From contig NZ_CP009754.1 of NCBI RefSeq assembly GCF_000772045.1, positions 8,122,001-8,186,000 on the forward strand: a stretch of DNA of 64,000 bases, written 5' to 3'. The notes under the pieces were generated by a model. The model made no database searches and was not told where the DNA came from. It saw only the letters and a program-made list of their open reading frames with translations. Shown in pieces: positions 52,271-61,299 of the stretch. Position 1 is the stretch's first letter. Each line of letters starts with the position of its first letter. The translations under genes and the position numbers were made by a program. This DNA is from Streptomyces sp. CCM_MD2014. GTDB taxonomy: Bacteria; Actinomycetota; Actinomycetes; Streptomycetales; Streptomycetaceae.

Positions 52271-54265
52271 TCAGCCGGCCGGATCGGCTCGGAAGGCGAT
52301 CAGGGCGATGTCGTCGCGGTTGTCGGAGAGGCTTTTCTGCAGGGAGACCAGAAGTCCGGACAGCTCCTCGTCCCGCTGTCGCGCGGCCGCGGTCAGAAGT
52401 CTGTGCTGGCCCTCGTCGAGGGAGGAGGTGGGGGTCTCGATGAGGCCGTCGGTGTAGAGCAGGAGGGTGTCCCCGGGGGCCATGGTGTGGGCGTGGCAGG
52501 TACGCGGGAGGCCGGGGTCGACGCACAGCGGGGGATCCTCGTCGGTGCCGGTGAGGAAGTAGGGCTCAGCCTTGGCGGGGACCAGCAGTGGCGGCGGATG
52601 CCCGGCGTTGGCCCAGGTCATGCGCCAGGTGCCGTCGGACAGACGTTGCAGGCGGGCGTGGATGGCCGTGGCGAAGGAAGCGATGTCCAGCCCCTCGGCG
52701 GCGTTCTCCAGCATGGTCAGGACGGCCGAGGGCCGGCAGTCCGGACCGTTGTTCCAAGCCAGGCCCCGGAGCATGCTCCGCAGCTGTCCCATGGCGGTGG
52801 CGGCCGTGAGGTCGTGCCCGGCGACGTCGCCGATGTCGAGAACGAGGGTGCCGTCGGTGTGGACGACGGCGTCGTACCAGTCGCCACCGATCTCGTTCGC
52901 CGAGCTGGCCGGCTCGTAGCAGGCGGCCAGACTCGCGCCGGAAACGGCCGGCGGGCTGGTGAGATGAGCATGCTGGAGGCGCAGGGCGGTGCGGCGTGCC
53001 CGCTGGAGATCAAGCGCCTTGCGCAGGGGCCGCTCCGCGAACTGGAAGATCCTCTGCAGTCGCTCGGTGTCGGCCGGACCGGGAGCGGGGGAGTCCCCGT
53101 TGGCGCTGATCACGGCGTAGCCGAGGACGATGTCTTCGGCCACCAGCGGATACAGGGTCACGCTGGTGGCGTTCGCAGTTCTGAGCCATTGCTCCGTGAC
53201 CGCCGGGACGACGCCTGGCGGCACGCCTTCGCCCGCCGGCAGACGGAAGGTGCGCGGGGTGCGTCGCTCCAGCATGTCCCGAACCGTGTCACCGACGACG
53301 ACCGTCTGGTCCCGCAGCGGAGGCCGGGCCGGCAGGCCGTGACGGGTCGAGGAAGCGGCCCGTCTGGCCGTGACGGGTACGTGCTCGGGCAGCGGCCACT
53401 CCTCCTGGGTCAGCAGCATGATCACGCAAGCGTCGGCGAGGTCCGGAACGATCGCCTTCACCACGGCCGCGAAGGACTCGTCCAGCCCCCCACCGGACAC
53501 CTGCGCGATCTGCGCGAGAAGGCGTTCGCGCAGCGCGGCGTTCCAGGTGTCCTCGACGTCGTCGGTCGCGGCGATCCATTCCTCGGCGCGGCCGTTGCGC
53601 AGGATGGGCACACACCGGGACCACACATGACGGTACGAGCCGTCGGCGGCGCGCACCCTGAACGTGGTCTCGAACAGACTCGGCGGCTCCCGTTCGAGCG
53701 CGGCACGCCAGTCCCGCCGAAGACGGGCCCGGTCGCGGGGGTGGATGAACGCGGCCCATCGTTCGTCCATCCGGTCGTGCCACGGGCTCCCGGTCAGCTT
53801 CTGCCAGCCGGGGACGAGCTCCTGAGCGGATCCGTCCGCACGCAGCACCCAGACCATCTGGGAGACGGCCGTCACCACCGCCTCGTACCGCTCGAGTGCC
53901 ATCGTCTCGGCCGTGGTGTCCAGCGCGACGACCATCACGCCGTGGCCTTCCGCGAGGGAGACGGGCGTACAGGAGTACACGAAGTACCGGGCCTGTTCCG
54001 GGGCGCCGGGGTCGGGCTCGCGCGTTTCGGGGAGCCGGCGGGGCCGCCCGGTGGCGACCACCTCGTCCAGCACGGTCAGAAACTCCTCCGCGTCCGGTTC
54101 GGCAAACGCCTCCCTCGCGGGCAGTCCGACCGGCCGGGCTCCGAGCAGCCTTGCACACGCGGCGTTCTGGTAGACCAGCCGGTGTTCGGAGCCCGCGAAC
54201 AGCGCGATCGCCGCCACCGTCTCGTCGAAGAGCCTCACGTCGAGGGCTCTCACCGAGCCCGTCAC
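52271..54265 (-). CDS. PAS/GAF SpoIIE-type protein phosphatase
   Basis: 664 residues from GTG 54265. Two PAS domains (about 5-115 and 125-245), a GAF-like domain (about 255-425), and a PP2C-type SpoIIE phosphatase (about 440-664: LAACYEPASSANEIGGDWYDAV, LVLDIGDVAGHDLTAATAMGQLR, LLLYTDGLIE, DDIALIAFR; metal-binding Asp residues in GDWYD, GDVAGH and DNRDDIA). Such proteins dephosphorylate anti-sigma antagonists in response to signals. No anti-sigma or antagonist gene is adjacent and no HATPase domain is attached. Confidence 0.9.
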   Translation of the reverse strand: MTGSVRALDVRLFDETVAAIALFAGSEHRLVYQNAACARLLGARPVGLPAREAFAEPDAEEFLTVLDEVVATGRPRRLPETREPDPGAPEQARYFVYSCTPVSLAEGHGVMVVALDTTAETMALERYEAVVTAVSQMVWVLRADGSAQELVPGWQKLTGSPWHDRMDERWAAFIHPRDRARLRRDWRAALEREPPSLFETTFRVRAADGSYRHVWSRCVPILRNGRAEEWIAATDDVEDTWNAALRERLLAQIAQVSGGGLDESFAAVVKAIVPDLADACVIMLLTQEEWPLPEHVPVTARRAASSTRHGLPARPPLRDQTVVVGDTVRDMLERRTPRTFRLPAGEGVPPGVVPAVTEQWLRTANATSVTLYPLVAEDIVLGYAVISANGDSPAPGPADTERLQRIFQFAERPLRKALDLQRARRTALRLQHAHLTSPPAVSGASLAACYEPASSANEIGGDWYDAVVHTDGTLVLDIGDVAGHDLTAATAMGQLRSMLRGLAWNNGPDCRPSAVLTMLENAAEGLDIASFATAIHARLQRLSDGTWRMTWANAGHPPPLLVPAKAEPYFLTGTDEDPPLCVDPGLPRTCHAHTMAPGDTLLLYTDGLIETPTSSLDEGQHRLLTAAARQRDEELSGLLVSLQKSLSDNRDDIALIAFRADPAG

Positions 54266-54559
54266 CGGCCCGCGCCGTGCGCCCGCCAGACTCGCGGCAG
54301 ACCGGGAGTCCGCCGGAGCAGGGTCGCCACCTCGGACTCCCCTTCCACGACCGGCCGTCGGGGCCACCCTTCGGCACGCGCGGACTCCGAAGGCCGAACC
54401 CGCGGGGACCGCGCCGTCACCCGGTCCCACCGGACCCGCTCGGCACCCCTGCGCTTCTCTGCGGCCATGAAACCATCCAATGAGACCCCACCGAGTCCCG
54501 CGCGCGGCCGTACGCCAAACGGGGCCGACGGTCCCGGCATCCCGCGAGGGCCAGCAGCG

Positions 54560-54690
54560 GCCGACCGAAAGGCCGCCGCGCCCGCTGAGCCGGACTTCCC
54601 GGTGCCGTTCGGGCCGGGAAGCCGGTCACCTCGCCGGGGCGCACACTGCAGCTCAGATCGTCTACGGCCAGAACCTCGCCCTGGCGGGCG
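54560..54690 (-). pseudogene. ABC transporter ATPase N-terminal remnant
   Basis: GEVLAVDDLSCSVRPGEVTGF (minus strand, from about 54680) is the start of an ABC ATPase. The Walker A GPNGTGKS follows only if the frame is shifted by one base near 54617, where the codon expected to be Leu-Gly is short by one nucleotide. After the P-loop the homology fades (GSAGAAAFR), with no signature or Walker B. Dead gene. 54266-54824 otherwise holds nothing I can support. Confidence 0.7.
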
Positions 54691-54824
54691 CGCCGTCGCT
54701 CGGCGAGGGCACTCCCGGAAGCATGGCCGTCTGCACGGTCCTCCGCCGTGGCCGCCCAGGCCCACGGCCCGACGACGCCCACGGGAAGCGGCACGAGCAC
54801 GGCAGGTTCTGATCGCGCCGCCTG

Positions 54825-56060
54825 CTACGAGGCGGCGTCGGCCCACAGGCCGGTGCTGTGGGCCTCGACGAGGGTGCTGATGCGGTTCACGACCTCACCG
54901 GCCGGCCGCGGATCGAGTCGGCGTCCGTCACGCAGGCGCAGTGCGACGTGATCGCCGGCGGCCTCCTTGGCGCCGATGACCGCTTGGTAGGGAACCAGGC
55001 GGAACTCTCGGACACGGGCACCCAGGCTCCCTCGGTCCGGCCCCACGATGCGGGCTCTCAGTCCCAGTCGGGTGCAGCGTCGGACGAGGGCGGCGGCGTT
55101 CGGCAGTTCGGTGTCGGAGATCGGGAGGATCACCAGTTGGGTCGGGGCGAGCCAGGGTGGGAAGGCCCCGCCGTGCTGTTCGACGAGGTGGGCGACGGCT
55201 CGCTCCACACTGCCGATGATGCTGCGGTGGACCATGACCGGCCGGTGCTTGGCGCCGTCCCCGCCGGTGTAGTGCAGGTCGAACTGCTCGGGCTGGTGGA
55301 AGTCGACCTGGACGGTGGACAGGGTGGATTCCCGGCCGGCGCCGTCGGTGACCTGGACATCGATCTTGGGGCCGTAGAACGCGGCCTCTGCCTCGGCGGC
55401 CTCGTAGGGCAGACCGGAGCGGTCGAGGACATCGGTCAGCAGGGCGGTGGACCGCTGCCACTTCTCAGGCGCGGCCACGTACTTGCCGCCAGGGCCCGGG
55501 AGGGAGAGCCGGTAGCGAGTGGCGGTGATGCCGAGCGCCTCGTACGCCTGGCGGATCATCTCCAGTGCCGCCCGGGCCTCCTCGGCGACCTGGTCCAGGG
55601 TGCAGAAGATGTGCGCGTCATTGAGCTGGATGGCCCTCACCCGGGTCAGTCCGCCGAGCACGCCGGAGAGTTCGGAGCGGTACATGCCGCCCAGTTCGGC
55701 CATGCGCAGGGGCAGTTCGCGGTAGCTGTGGGGGCGGGAGCGGTAGATCACCGCGTGGTGGGGGCACAGGCTGGGCCGAAGGACGACCTGCTCCCCGCCG
55801 AGGTCCATCGGCGGGAACATGTCGTCCCTGTAGTGCGCCCAGTGCCCGGAGATCTCGTACAGTTCCCGCTTGCCGAGGACAGGTGAGTACACGTGCTGGT
55901 AGCCCGCCCGCCGCTCGGCGGCACGGATGTACTCCTCCAGGGTGTGCCTCACGGCCGCGCCGTCGGGCAGCCAGTACGGCAGGCCCGCGCCGATCAGCGG
56001 ATCGGTGTCGAACAGGCCCAGTTCACGGCCGAGCCTGCGGTGGTCGTGCGCGGTGGTCAT
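54825..56060 (-). CDS. thrS: Short threonyl-tRNA synthetase lacking N-terminal domains
   Basis: 411 residues, about 240 fewer than full ThrRS: the TGS and editing (SAD) domains are absent. The class II catalytic domain (about 25-300) keeps the zinc ligands C99 (SLCPHH), H150 (NDAHIFC) and H278 (VMVHRSIIGS) and motif 2 (RMAELGGMYRSELSG); the anticodon-binding domain is about 305-405. It should charge tRNA-Thr but lacks the domain that removes Ser. GAGGAG precedes ATG 56060. A Thr-codon leader and hairpin upstream indicate attenuation. It is probably a second ThrRS beside a full-length one elsewhere. Confidence 0.9.
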   Translation of the reverse strand: MTTAHDHRRLGRELGLFDTDPLIGAGLPYWLPDGAAVRHTLEEYIRAAERRAGYQHVYSPVLGKRELYEISGHWAHYRDDMFPPMDLGGEQVVLRPSLCPHHAVIYRSRPHSYRELPLRMAELGGMYRSELSGVLGGLTRVRAIQLNDAHIFCTLDQVAEEARAALEMIRQAYEALGITATRYRLSLPGPGGKYVAAPEKWQRSTALLTDVLDRSGLPYEAAEAEAAFYGPKIDVQVTDGAGRESTLSTVQVDFHQPEQFDLHYTGGDGAKHRPVMVHRSIIGSVERAVAHLVEQHGGAFPPWLAPTQLVILPISDTELPNAAALVRRCTRLGLRARIVGPDRGSLGARVREFRLVPYQAVIGAKEAAGDHVALRLRDGRRLDPRPAGEVVNRISTLVEAHSTGLWADAAS

Positions 56061-56105
56061 CGCGGTCTCCTCGCTGGTTGCGGGGCAAGTGACCGGGCCT
56101 GCGGC

Positions 56106-56136
56106 GAAGCCCCGGGGCACTCGGCCCCGGGGCTTC
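56106..56136 (-). terminator. Attenuator hairpin in the thrS leader
   Basis: Perfect 13-bp stem (GAAGCCCCGGGGC with its complement), 5-nt loop, beginning 10 bases after the leader stop codon and ending 45 bases before the thrS ATG. Its 5' arm (56130-56124) can alternatively pair with GUCCCGG (56161-56155) inside the leader frame. Confidence 0.8.
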
Positions 56137-56146
56137 AGGTCGTCCG

Positions 56147-56197
56147 TCAGCGCGCCGGGACACTCTCCGGCGTCGTCGTCATGGCAGCGCGCTTCAT
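56147..56197 (-). CDS. Threonine-rich leader peptide of thrS
   Basis: Sixteen codons, MKRAAMTTTPESVPAR, with three consecutive ACG threonine codons (56179-56171). TAACGT lies seven bases before its ATG and would make the transcript leaderless. Immediately after the Thr codons CGCCGG (56172-56167) can pair with CCGGCG (56158-56153); a stalled ribosome would block that pairing and free the segment that opens the terminator. Arrangement seen in sequence; function inferred. Confidence 0.7.
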   Translation of the reverse strand: MKRAAMTTTPESVPAR

Positions 56198-56325
56198 GCC
56201 GCGGACGTTAGCAGGATGCAGCGACGACCACACGTTCATTACGCGTCAGGAATGCCGGCCCTCGGGTGGCCCCCTGTCCGACTACGCCGCCCGTGCGTGA
56301 CCTGCGGAGGCCGCCGGGCGGTGTC

Positions 56326-57747
56326 TCAGTTGTCCACCCCGGCTTCCCACTTGCGCCGACGCAGCACGTGGTCGCTGAAGAGGTGCCGGCACCGGTCGAG
56401 CAGTTCGCCCACCTCCGAGTCCCCGCGTCGCTCGTCCGGTGACGCATGCCAGCGCTGTACGGATTGCGCGGCCCAGGTGCGCAGCTTCACATCCGGATCC
56501 TCCAGCAGACCGACCGCAGCCCGCAGTGCCGCGACGCCTCCACGTGCGTCGAGGAGGCGGAACGCGCCGACGCGGACGTGCCGCGGCCGCTCGCAGCCGA
56601 TGCGCTCCAGCAGCCAGTCGGCGGGCAGCTCCTCGGCCGTGGGCAGCAACGCGGCGGCGGTCTCGCGGACGACCCCGGCGGCAGGGTCGTCGAGGAGCGG
56701 CCGCAACCGCTTCGCATCCACGCGGTCCAGCGCCCGCAGCCCTGCCACCGCCCGTGCCCGCACCCCGGCCGACGGGTGCGCGAGCAGCGGCCGCAGCAGC
56801 CCGGCGTCCGAGCGGTTTCCGCACTCGGCGAGCCCGATGACCGCACCGGGCGGCAACTCGCGGTCGTCCGCCGCCGCGCACCGCCCGCGGTACCAGGCCG
56901 CCGGGTCACCACCCTGTTGCCGTACGACATAACGGGCGCAAGCACGCACGAGCGCGGAACGGTCGGTGAGAAACGGCTCCGCCCGCGGGGACCGCTCTGC
57001 CCGTCTCAGCGCGGTGACGCCGGCCGAACGGACGCGTGGGTTGCGGGCGGACAGCAGTGGAGTCAGTACGCGCTCGTGGTCATCCTCGTCTGCCAGTGCC
57101 GTGAGCGCCGCTGTGGCGCACAGGTCCTGCACCACGGTGTCCTCGTCCCGGGCGGCAGCGCGGGCCAGTTCGGCGGGGCGGAGCAGCCGGCCCTCTACGG
57201 CCAGCCGGTAGGCGAACCGGCGGACGGTACGGTCGGGATCAGTGAAGAGTGCGGCGAGCCGGCCGTGGGAGGCCTGACGCAGAGTGCGGCCGAGCGCGTC
57301 GACGCCGAAGGCGCCTCTGTCGCGGCTGCCGACGCGGAGGATGAGCGGTGCGAGGCCGAGGGCGGAGTCCGCGTTCAGGGCTTCGCTCAGCAGACGCCGG
57401 GCGTCCTCGCGTACCGGCTCGGCCCAGTCGGTGCAGCGGATCACGACCAACGGCAGCAGGCCGGGGTGTCGCAAGGACTGGCGCAGAGCTTCCTGACGTA
57501 TCCGCCCGTCGCGGTGGCAGAGGGCGAGGGCGAGCCGGGACTCGTCGAGCCGAGTGAGGTCGGCGGAGGGCGGGCCGGAGTGCCACCATGCCGGCAGGAG
57601 CCGGGGACGGCACCAGGCCGCCTCGCGTACTGCCGCGTCCAGCGCGAGCCAGTCACCGGGATCGGTGACGTCGAGCGCGCTGTGCAGCGGTACACCTCCC
57701 GCGAGCCGCGACGCTGCCTGTGCCCAGTCCTCGATGTCCCCGAGCAT
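56326..57747 (-). CDS. HEAT-repeat protein
   Basis: 473 residues built of repeated helical pairs of about 31-36 residues, e.g. RNPRVRSAGVTALRRAE, HPSAGVRARAVAGLRALDRVDAKRLRPLLDDPAAGVVRETAAALLP, and DPDVKLRTWAAQSVQRW, typical of HEAT/PBS-lyase-like repeats. No signal peptide. It is likely a protein-protein scaffold; partner unknown. Reads in the same direction as the serpin gene 39 bases upstream, so the two may be co-transcribed. Confidence 0.85.
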   Translation of the reverse strand: MLGDIEDWAQAASRLAGGVPLHSALDVTDPGDWLALDAAVREAAWCRPRLLPAWWHSGPPSADLTRLDESRLALALCHRDGRIRQEALRQSLRHPGLLPLVVIRCTDWAEPVREDARRLLSEALNADSALGLAPLILRVGSRDRGAFGVDALGRTLRQASHGRLAALFTDPDRTVRRFAYRLAVEGRLLRPAELARAAARDEDTVVQDLCATAALTALADEDDHERVLTPLLSARNPRVRSAGVTALRRAERSPRAEPFLTDRSALVRACARYVVRQQGGDPAAWYRGRCAAADDRELPPGAVIGLAECGNRSDAGLLRPLLAHPSAGVRARAVAGLRALDRVDAKRLRPLLDDPAAGVVRETAAALLPTAEELPADWLLERIGCERPRHVRVGAFRLLDARGGVAALRAAVGLLEDPDVKLRTWAAQSVQRWHASPDERRGDSEVGELLDRCRHLFSDHVLRRRKWEAGVDN

Positions 57748-57786
57748 GTGTCCGCCCCTCCGGCAGTGGTACTGGCGATCGCAGGA

Positions 57787-58971
57787 TCAGCAGTCTTCCT
57801 CGAACGTGTCAGGGCTGGTGACCCAACCCGCGTTGAGGACGAGTCGGGAAGCGCCGTGCAGTGCGAGGAACCCGAAGGGACGGTCGAAGCGGACGCTGAC
57901 CTCGCGGGCTCGGAACGGGTGGCGGGGCATGCCCGCGGCTCTCATGCCGAAGCCGGTGACGGCCGCGGAGCGGAAGCCGCGTGCGCCGAACGTCGCCGTC
58001 GCCGTCTGCGCGGCGGCCTGGACGGCGAGTGGCTTGGCACTGATGCCGGGAAAGTGGCCTCGCGAGGCGTCCGTCGCCGTGCGCAGCCCGAACAGGCCGG
58101 GGTCGCCGAGCAGGTCGTGATGGGCTGTGACGGTGAACGGCACGGTGGATACGTGGAGCGTGGGTTCGCCGTCGACGCTGGGAACGCGGGTCACGGACAG
58201 ACCGGGGCCCGGGGCGCCGTACGGGAGTCGGCTGCCGGGGACCATGGCCCGGCGGTTGTGGAGTGCGTCCACGGCGGCAGTCAGTACCTGGCCCGCGGCT
58301 GCTTCGGGTGGTCCGAGGTACAGGTGGACGTCGACGCCCTGGGTGCCGATGATCCGGAGTTCGGTCAGGGGGCCGGCTGTCGTGTCCGCGACGCCGACCC
58401 GGTTCAGGAGACTGGTGGTGCGGTGCAGGGCGGCCAGGTCCATGCCGCGCCAGGGTCCTGTTTCGGCTGCCATCGCGCCCGGAGTGAAGGGCCGGATCCA
58501 GTCGGTGCGGAGGGTCAGGGCGCCGGCCAGCACCAGCAGGGTCTCTTCGTCCACGGTGACCGGCATCGCCTCGATCTGTCCTCGGGTGCATTGGGCTGCC
58601 CAGGTGTCGAGGCGCGACTGGTCGCTGTGGGGGTCACCGGTGAGCTGCCCGTGCACGTCGGCGGGCAGCCGGTCCAGCCAGGCCGGTTCGACGGGCAGGG
58701 TGCTGCGGGTCCACAGTCCCAGGGCCGCGCCCAGGCCGCGCGTCGCCCTGAGCATGGAGAGCAGATCTCGCGCTGCCGTCGAGGCGTCGGCCGCCGGCAT
58801 GCCGAGTGCGTCCGACAGTTCCTGCCGGGCGGGACCTGCGGCACCGTCGGCGAGAAGGCCGAGCAACGGCCATACCCCGGCTGCGGCGAGCACTGTGCCG
58901 TCGTGGGGCAGGGCCGCGGCCCAGCGCGAGGTCAGTCCGTTGATGGCTCTGACTGTGCCGTGACTGGCCAT
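57787..58971 (-). CDS. Serpin-family protein
   Basis: 394 residues from ATG 58971 (GGAAGGGCAGG upstream); no signal peptide. N-terminal segment DGTVLAAAGVWPLLGLLADGAAGPARQELSDALG, hinge-like VQAAAQTATATFGARGF preceding the reactive loop, and the serpin signature as FDRPFGFLALH. Bacterial serpins may inhibit serine proteases, but the hinge region is Ala/Thr-rich with A-T-A-T spacing, so inhibitory capacity is plausible but unproven. A cytoplasmic location is unusual for a protease inhibitor. Confidence 0.85.
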   Translation of the reverse strand: MASHGTVRAINGLTSRWAAALPHDGTVLAAAGVWPLLGLLADGAAGPARQELSDALGMPAADASTAARDLLSMLRATRGLGAALGLWTRSTLPVEPAWLDRLPADVHGQLTGDPHSDQSRLDTWAAQCTRGQIEAMPVTVDEETLLVLAGALTLRTDWIRPFTPGAMAAETGPWRGMDLAALHRTTSLLNRVGVADTTAGPLTELRIIGTQGVDVHLYLGPPEAAAGQVLTAAVDALHNRRAMVPGSRLPYGAPGPGLSVTRVPSVDGEPTLHVSTVPFTVTAHHDLLGDPGLFGLRTATDASRGHFPGISAKPLAVQAAAQTATATFGARGFRSAAVTGFGMRAAGMPRHPFRAREVSVRFDRPFGFLALHGASRLVLNAGWVTSPDTFEEDC

Positions 58972-59227
58972 GCCTGCCCTTCCGATGCTCCCGATCCTCG
59001 GGACAGTAGAGCCGAAAGCGCCTGACTGGCGAGCGAATTCGACGTCGACGTCACTGACGAAGCGCCACTGACTGAGGAAGCGCCACTGGCGGGGGAGCAC
59101 GTGGCACTACGGCACACCTCGATGCGGTTGCCGTGCCGCGCAAAATCGGTCGACAGGCGCGTCCGTGAACCACTGTGATGGCTACGACTGCCCGCCGCAC
59201 GGGGCGGGCCGGACAAGGGAGTTGTCC

Positions 59228-60127
59228 TTGGCGGCTGTTCGAACCGCGGACACACGCCCTCAGATCGATGAGGCGCTGGTCAGGCGCCTGGTCGACACTC
59301 AGTTCCCGCAGTGGGCGGGGCTGGCCCTGAGGCCGTTCAGCCCCGCCGGCTCCGATCACGTGATCTACCGGTTGGGTGAGGAGCTGGCCGTGCGGCTCCC
59401 GCGCCATCCGGGAGCCGTCGGACAGGCCGGGAAGGAACTCCAGTGGCTGCCACGACTCGCCCCGCACCTCCCGCTGGCCATCCCGGTACCAGTGGGAGTG
59501 GGCGGCCCCGGCTTCGGCTATCCGTGGCCGTGGGGGGTGTCCCGGTGGCTGGACGGCGAGGTGGCGAGCGTTGACACACTGGGGGACTCCACCGAGGCGG
59601 CCGTCGAACTGGCCCATTTCCTGGCCGCCTTGCAGCGGTTCGCACCCGACCACACCCCCGCCGGGCACACCACGGAAGCCCTCGCCGGCCACCCGTTGTC
59701 CGACCGGGACCGCGAGACGCGGATCGCCATCGCCAAGGCACACGGCGTGTTCGACACCACGGCGATGACGGAACTGTGGAACGCGGCACTGAACGCGCCC
59801 GGATGGGACCGCTCCCCGGTGTGGTTCCACGGCGACTTCCACACCGGCAACCTGCTGACCTCCGACGGCTGTCTGAGCGCCGTCATCGACTTCGGCGGGC
59901 TCGGAACGGGCGACCCGGCCTGCGACCTGACCATCGCCTTCACCCTGATGTCGGCAAACAGCCGAGCCGCCTTCCGCGAGGCACTCGGCGTGGACGACGC
60001 CACCTGGCTGCGGGGACGCGGCTGGGCCCTGGCCACCGGCCTGAACGCCTACACCTCCTACGCCGCGGTCAGCCCCCGGGTCGCCGCGCAGACGACCCGG
60101 CAGATCACCCAGGCCCTCGTCGGCTGA
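59228..60127 (+). CDS. Aminoglycoside phosphotransferase family protein
   Basis: 299 residues from TTG 59228, six bases after AAGGGAG; GTG 59165 would add 21 residues of non-conserved sequence. Kinase-like fold: catalytic HGDFHTGN with D203 (201-208) and the metal-binding D221 in VIDFGG. This family phosphorylates antibiotics or small metabolites; the C-terminal half resembles the APH(3'')-like aminoglycoside-type group without a close match I can name. Resistance is possible, not shown. Confidence 0.85.
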   Translation: MAAVRTADTRPQIDEALVRRLVDTQFPQWAGLALRPFSPAGSDHVIYRLGEELAVRLPRHPGAVGQAGKELQWLPRLAPHLPLAIPVPVGVGGPGFGYPWPWGVSRWLDGEVASVDTLGDSTEAAVELAHFLAALQRFAPDHTPAGHTTEALAGHPLSDRDRETRIAIAKAHGVFDTTAMTELWNAALNAPGWDRSPVWFHGDFHTGNLLTSDGCLSAVIDFGGLGTGDPACDLTIAFTLMSANSRAAFREALGVDDATWLRGRGWALATGLNAYTSYAAVSPRVAAQTTRQITQALVG

Positions 60128-60131
60128 CCAC

Positions 60132-60196
60132 GGCACCACCATGCCGTCGCCGACGACCACTCGGCATGGACGGGCCCGCACGAGGAGGGTGGTGCC
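60132..60196. repeat. Nested inverted repeats after the phosphotransferase
   Basis: Outer arms GGCACCACC (60132-60140) and GGTGGTGCC (60188-60196); inner arms CATGCCG (60140-60146) and CGGCATG (60162-60168). Both pairs are perfect. It may fold as a transcription terminator with a large loop. No gene is recognised in 60128-60320. Confidence 0.45.
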
Positions 60197-60320
60197 GGCC
60201 CGGCAAGCAGCGCACGGCCCGCAGGCGGCCCCGCGGAGCCGGACCTGGCGGCCTGGGCCCCGCACGGGCACGCTCCGCGACGACGTCGCAGTCTGCCCCG
60301 TCGAGGGAGTCGGGACCGCG

Positions 60321-61193
60321 TCAGGGTCTCTCTGGCGGCGGGGCGTCCGCCGGTCCGTCGTGTGCTGTACCGGCGGACTCGGTGTGTGAGAGTGCGGCGA
60401 GGAGGCGCAGCTTCTCGTCGCTGTCGCTGTCCTTGTCGGGGTAGTAGACGACGAGGATGACGTCGTCGATGGCCAGTTTGTCGCGGTGGAGGCGCAGCTC
60501 ACCGACGACGGGGTGGTGGACGGTGGTCGTGCCTCCGTCGAGACTGCGGACGTCGTGGCGGGCCCACAGGGTGCGGAACCGCTGACTGGCCAGGGCGAGC
60601 TCTCCGACGAGTTCGACGAACCGGGGATCGTCGGTGTCGTCCCCGATGGTGGTGCGAAGGGCGGCGACGAAGTCGGCGGTGGCTTTCGTCCAGTCCTGGT
60701 GGAAGGCTTGTTCCTCGGGATCGAGGAGGAGAGAACGCAGCCGGTTCTGGCCGGGCTGCAGGCGGGGGGAGAGCGCGACCGCCATCGGGTTGGAGGCCAG
60801 TACGTCGAACGCGCGCCCCTCGACGAACGCGGGGATCTGCAGGTGGGCCAGCAACTCGTGCACGCGCGCCGGTACGTGCTCGGGACGCTTGCGTCGCGGC
60901 GCCCTGGGGCGTGCCGCCGCGAGGCCGAGCAGATAGGTCCGCTCGACGTCGTCGAGTCGCAGGACCCGCGCGAGTGACTCGAGTACCTGCGGTGAGGGGT
61001 TCTTGTCACGGCCCCGTTCCAGGCGCAGATAGTAGTCGGGACTGATTCCGGCGAGCAGGGCGACTTCCTCGCGGCGCAGGCCGGGCACCCGGCGGTTGCC
61101 CCCGGGCGGGAGTCCTGCCTGTGCCGGGGTGACCAGTTCGCGTCGGGCACGGAGGTAGCTGCCGAGCCGGTTGCCGGATGCCTCGTCCTTCAT
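60321..61193 (-). CDS. XRE-family regulator with MmyB-like ligand domain
   Basis: 290 residues from ATG 61193. HTH about 5-75 with RRVPGLRREEVALLAGISPDYYLRLERGRD, C-terminal MmyB-type domain about 100-270. A paralogue of the regulator at 50261-51109 and likewise divergent from an SDR gene (61382), which it probably represses. Confidence 0.9.
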   Translation of the reverse strand: MKDEASGNRLGSYLRARRELVTPAQAGLPPGGNRRVPGLRREEVALLAGISPDYYLRLERGRDKNPSPQVLESLARVLRLDDVERTYLLGLAAARPRAPRRKRPEHVPARVHELLAHLQIPAFVEGRAFDVLASNPMAVALSPRLQPGQNRLRSLLLDPEEQAFHQDWTKATADFVAALRTTIGDDTDDPRFVELVGELALASQRFRTLWARHDVRSLDGGTTTVHHPVVGELRLHRDKLAIDDVILVVYYPDKDSDSDEKLRLLAALSHTESAGTAHDGPADAPPPERP

Positions 61194-61299
61194 ACCGACA
61201 CCGTAATGCGGTACGCGCGTCCCAGCGGGGGCCCTGGCAGGACCAGGGAAGACGAGGGATCTGCCACACCCGGCGGATCCCGTCAAGACTGCGACTGCA

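Noticed and set aside
54825-56197. T-box riboswitch upstream of thrS
   Set aside because: No specifier-loop, AG bulge or TGGN T-box sequence is seen; the leader is only about 140 bases. The peptide-plus-hairpin model fits better.
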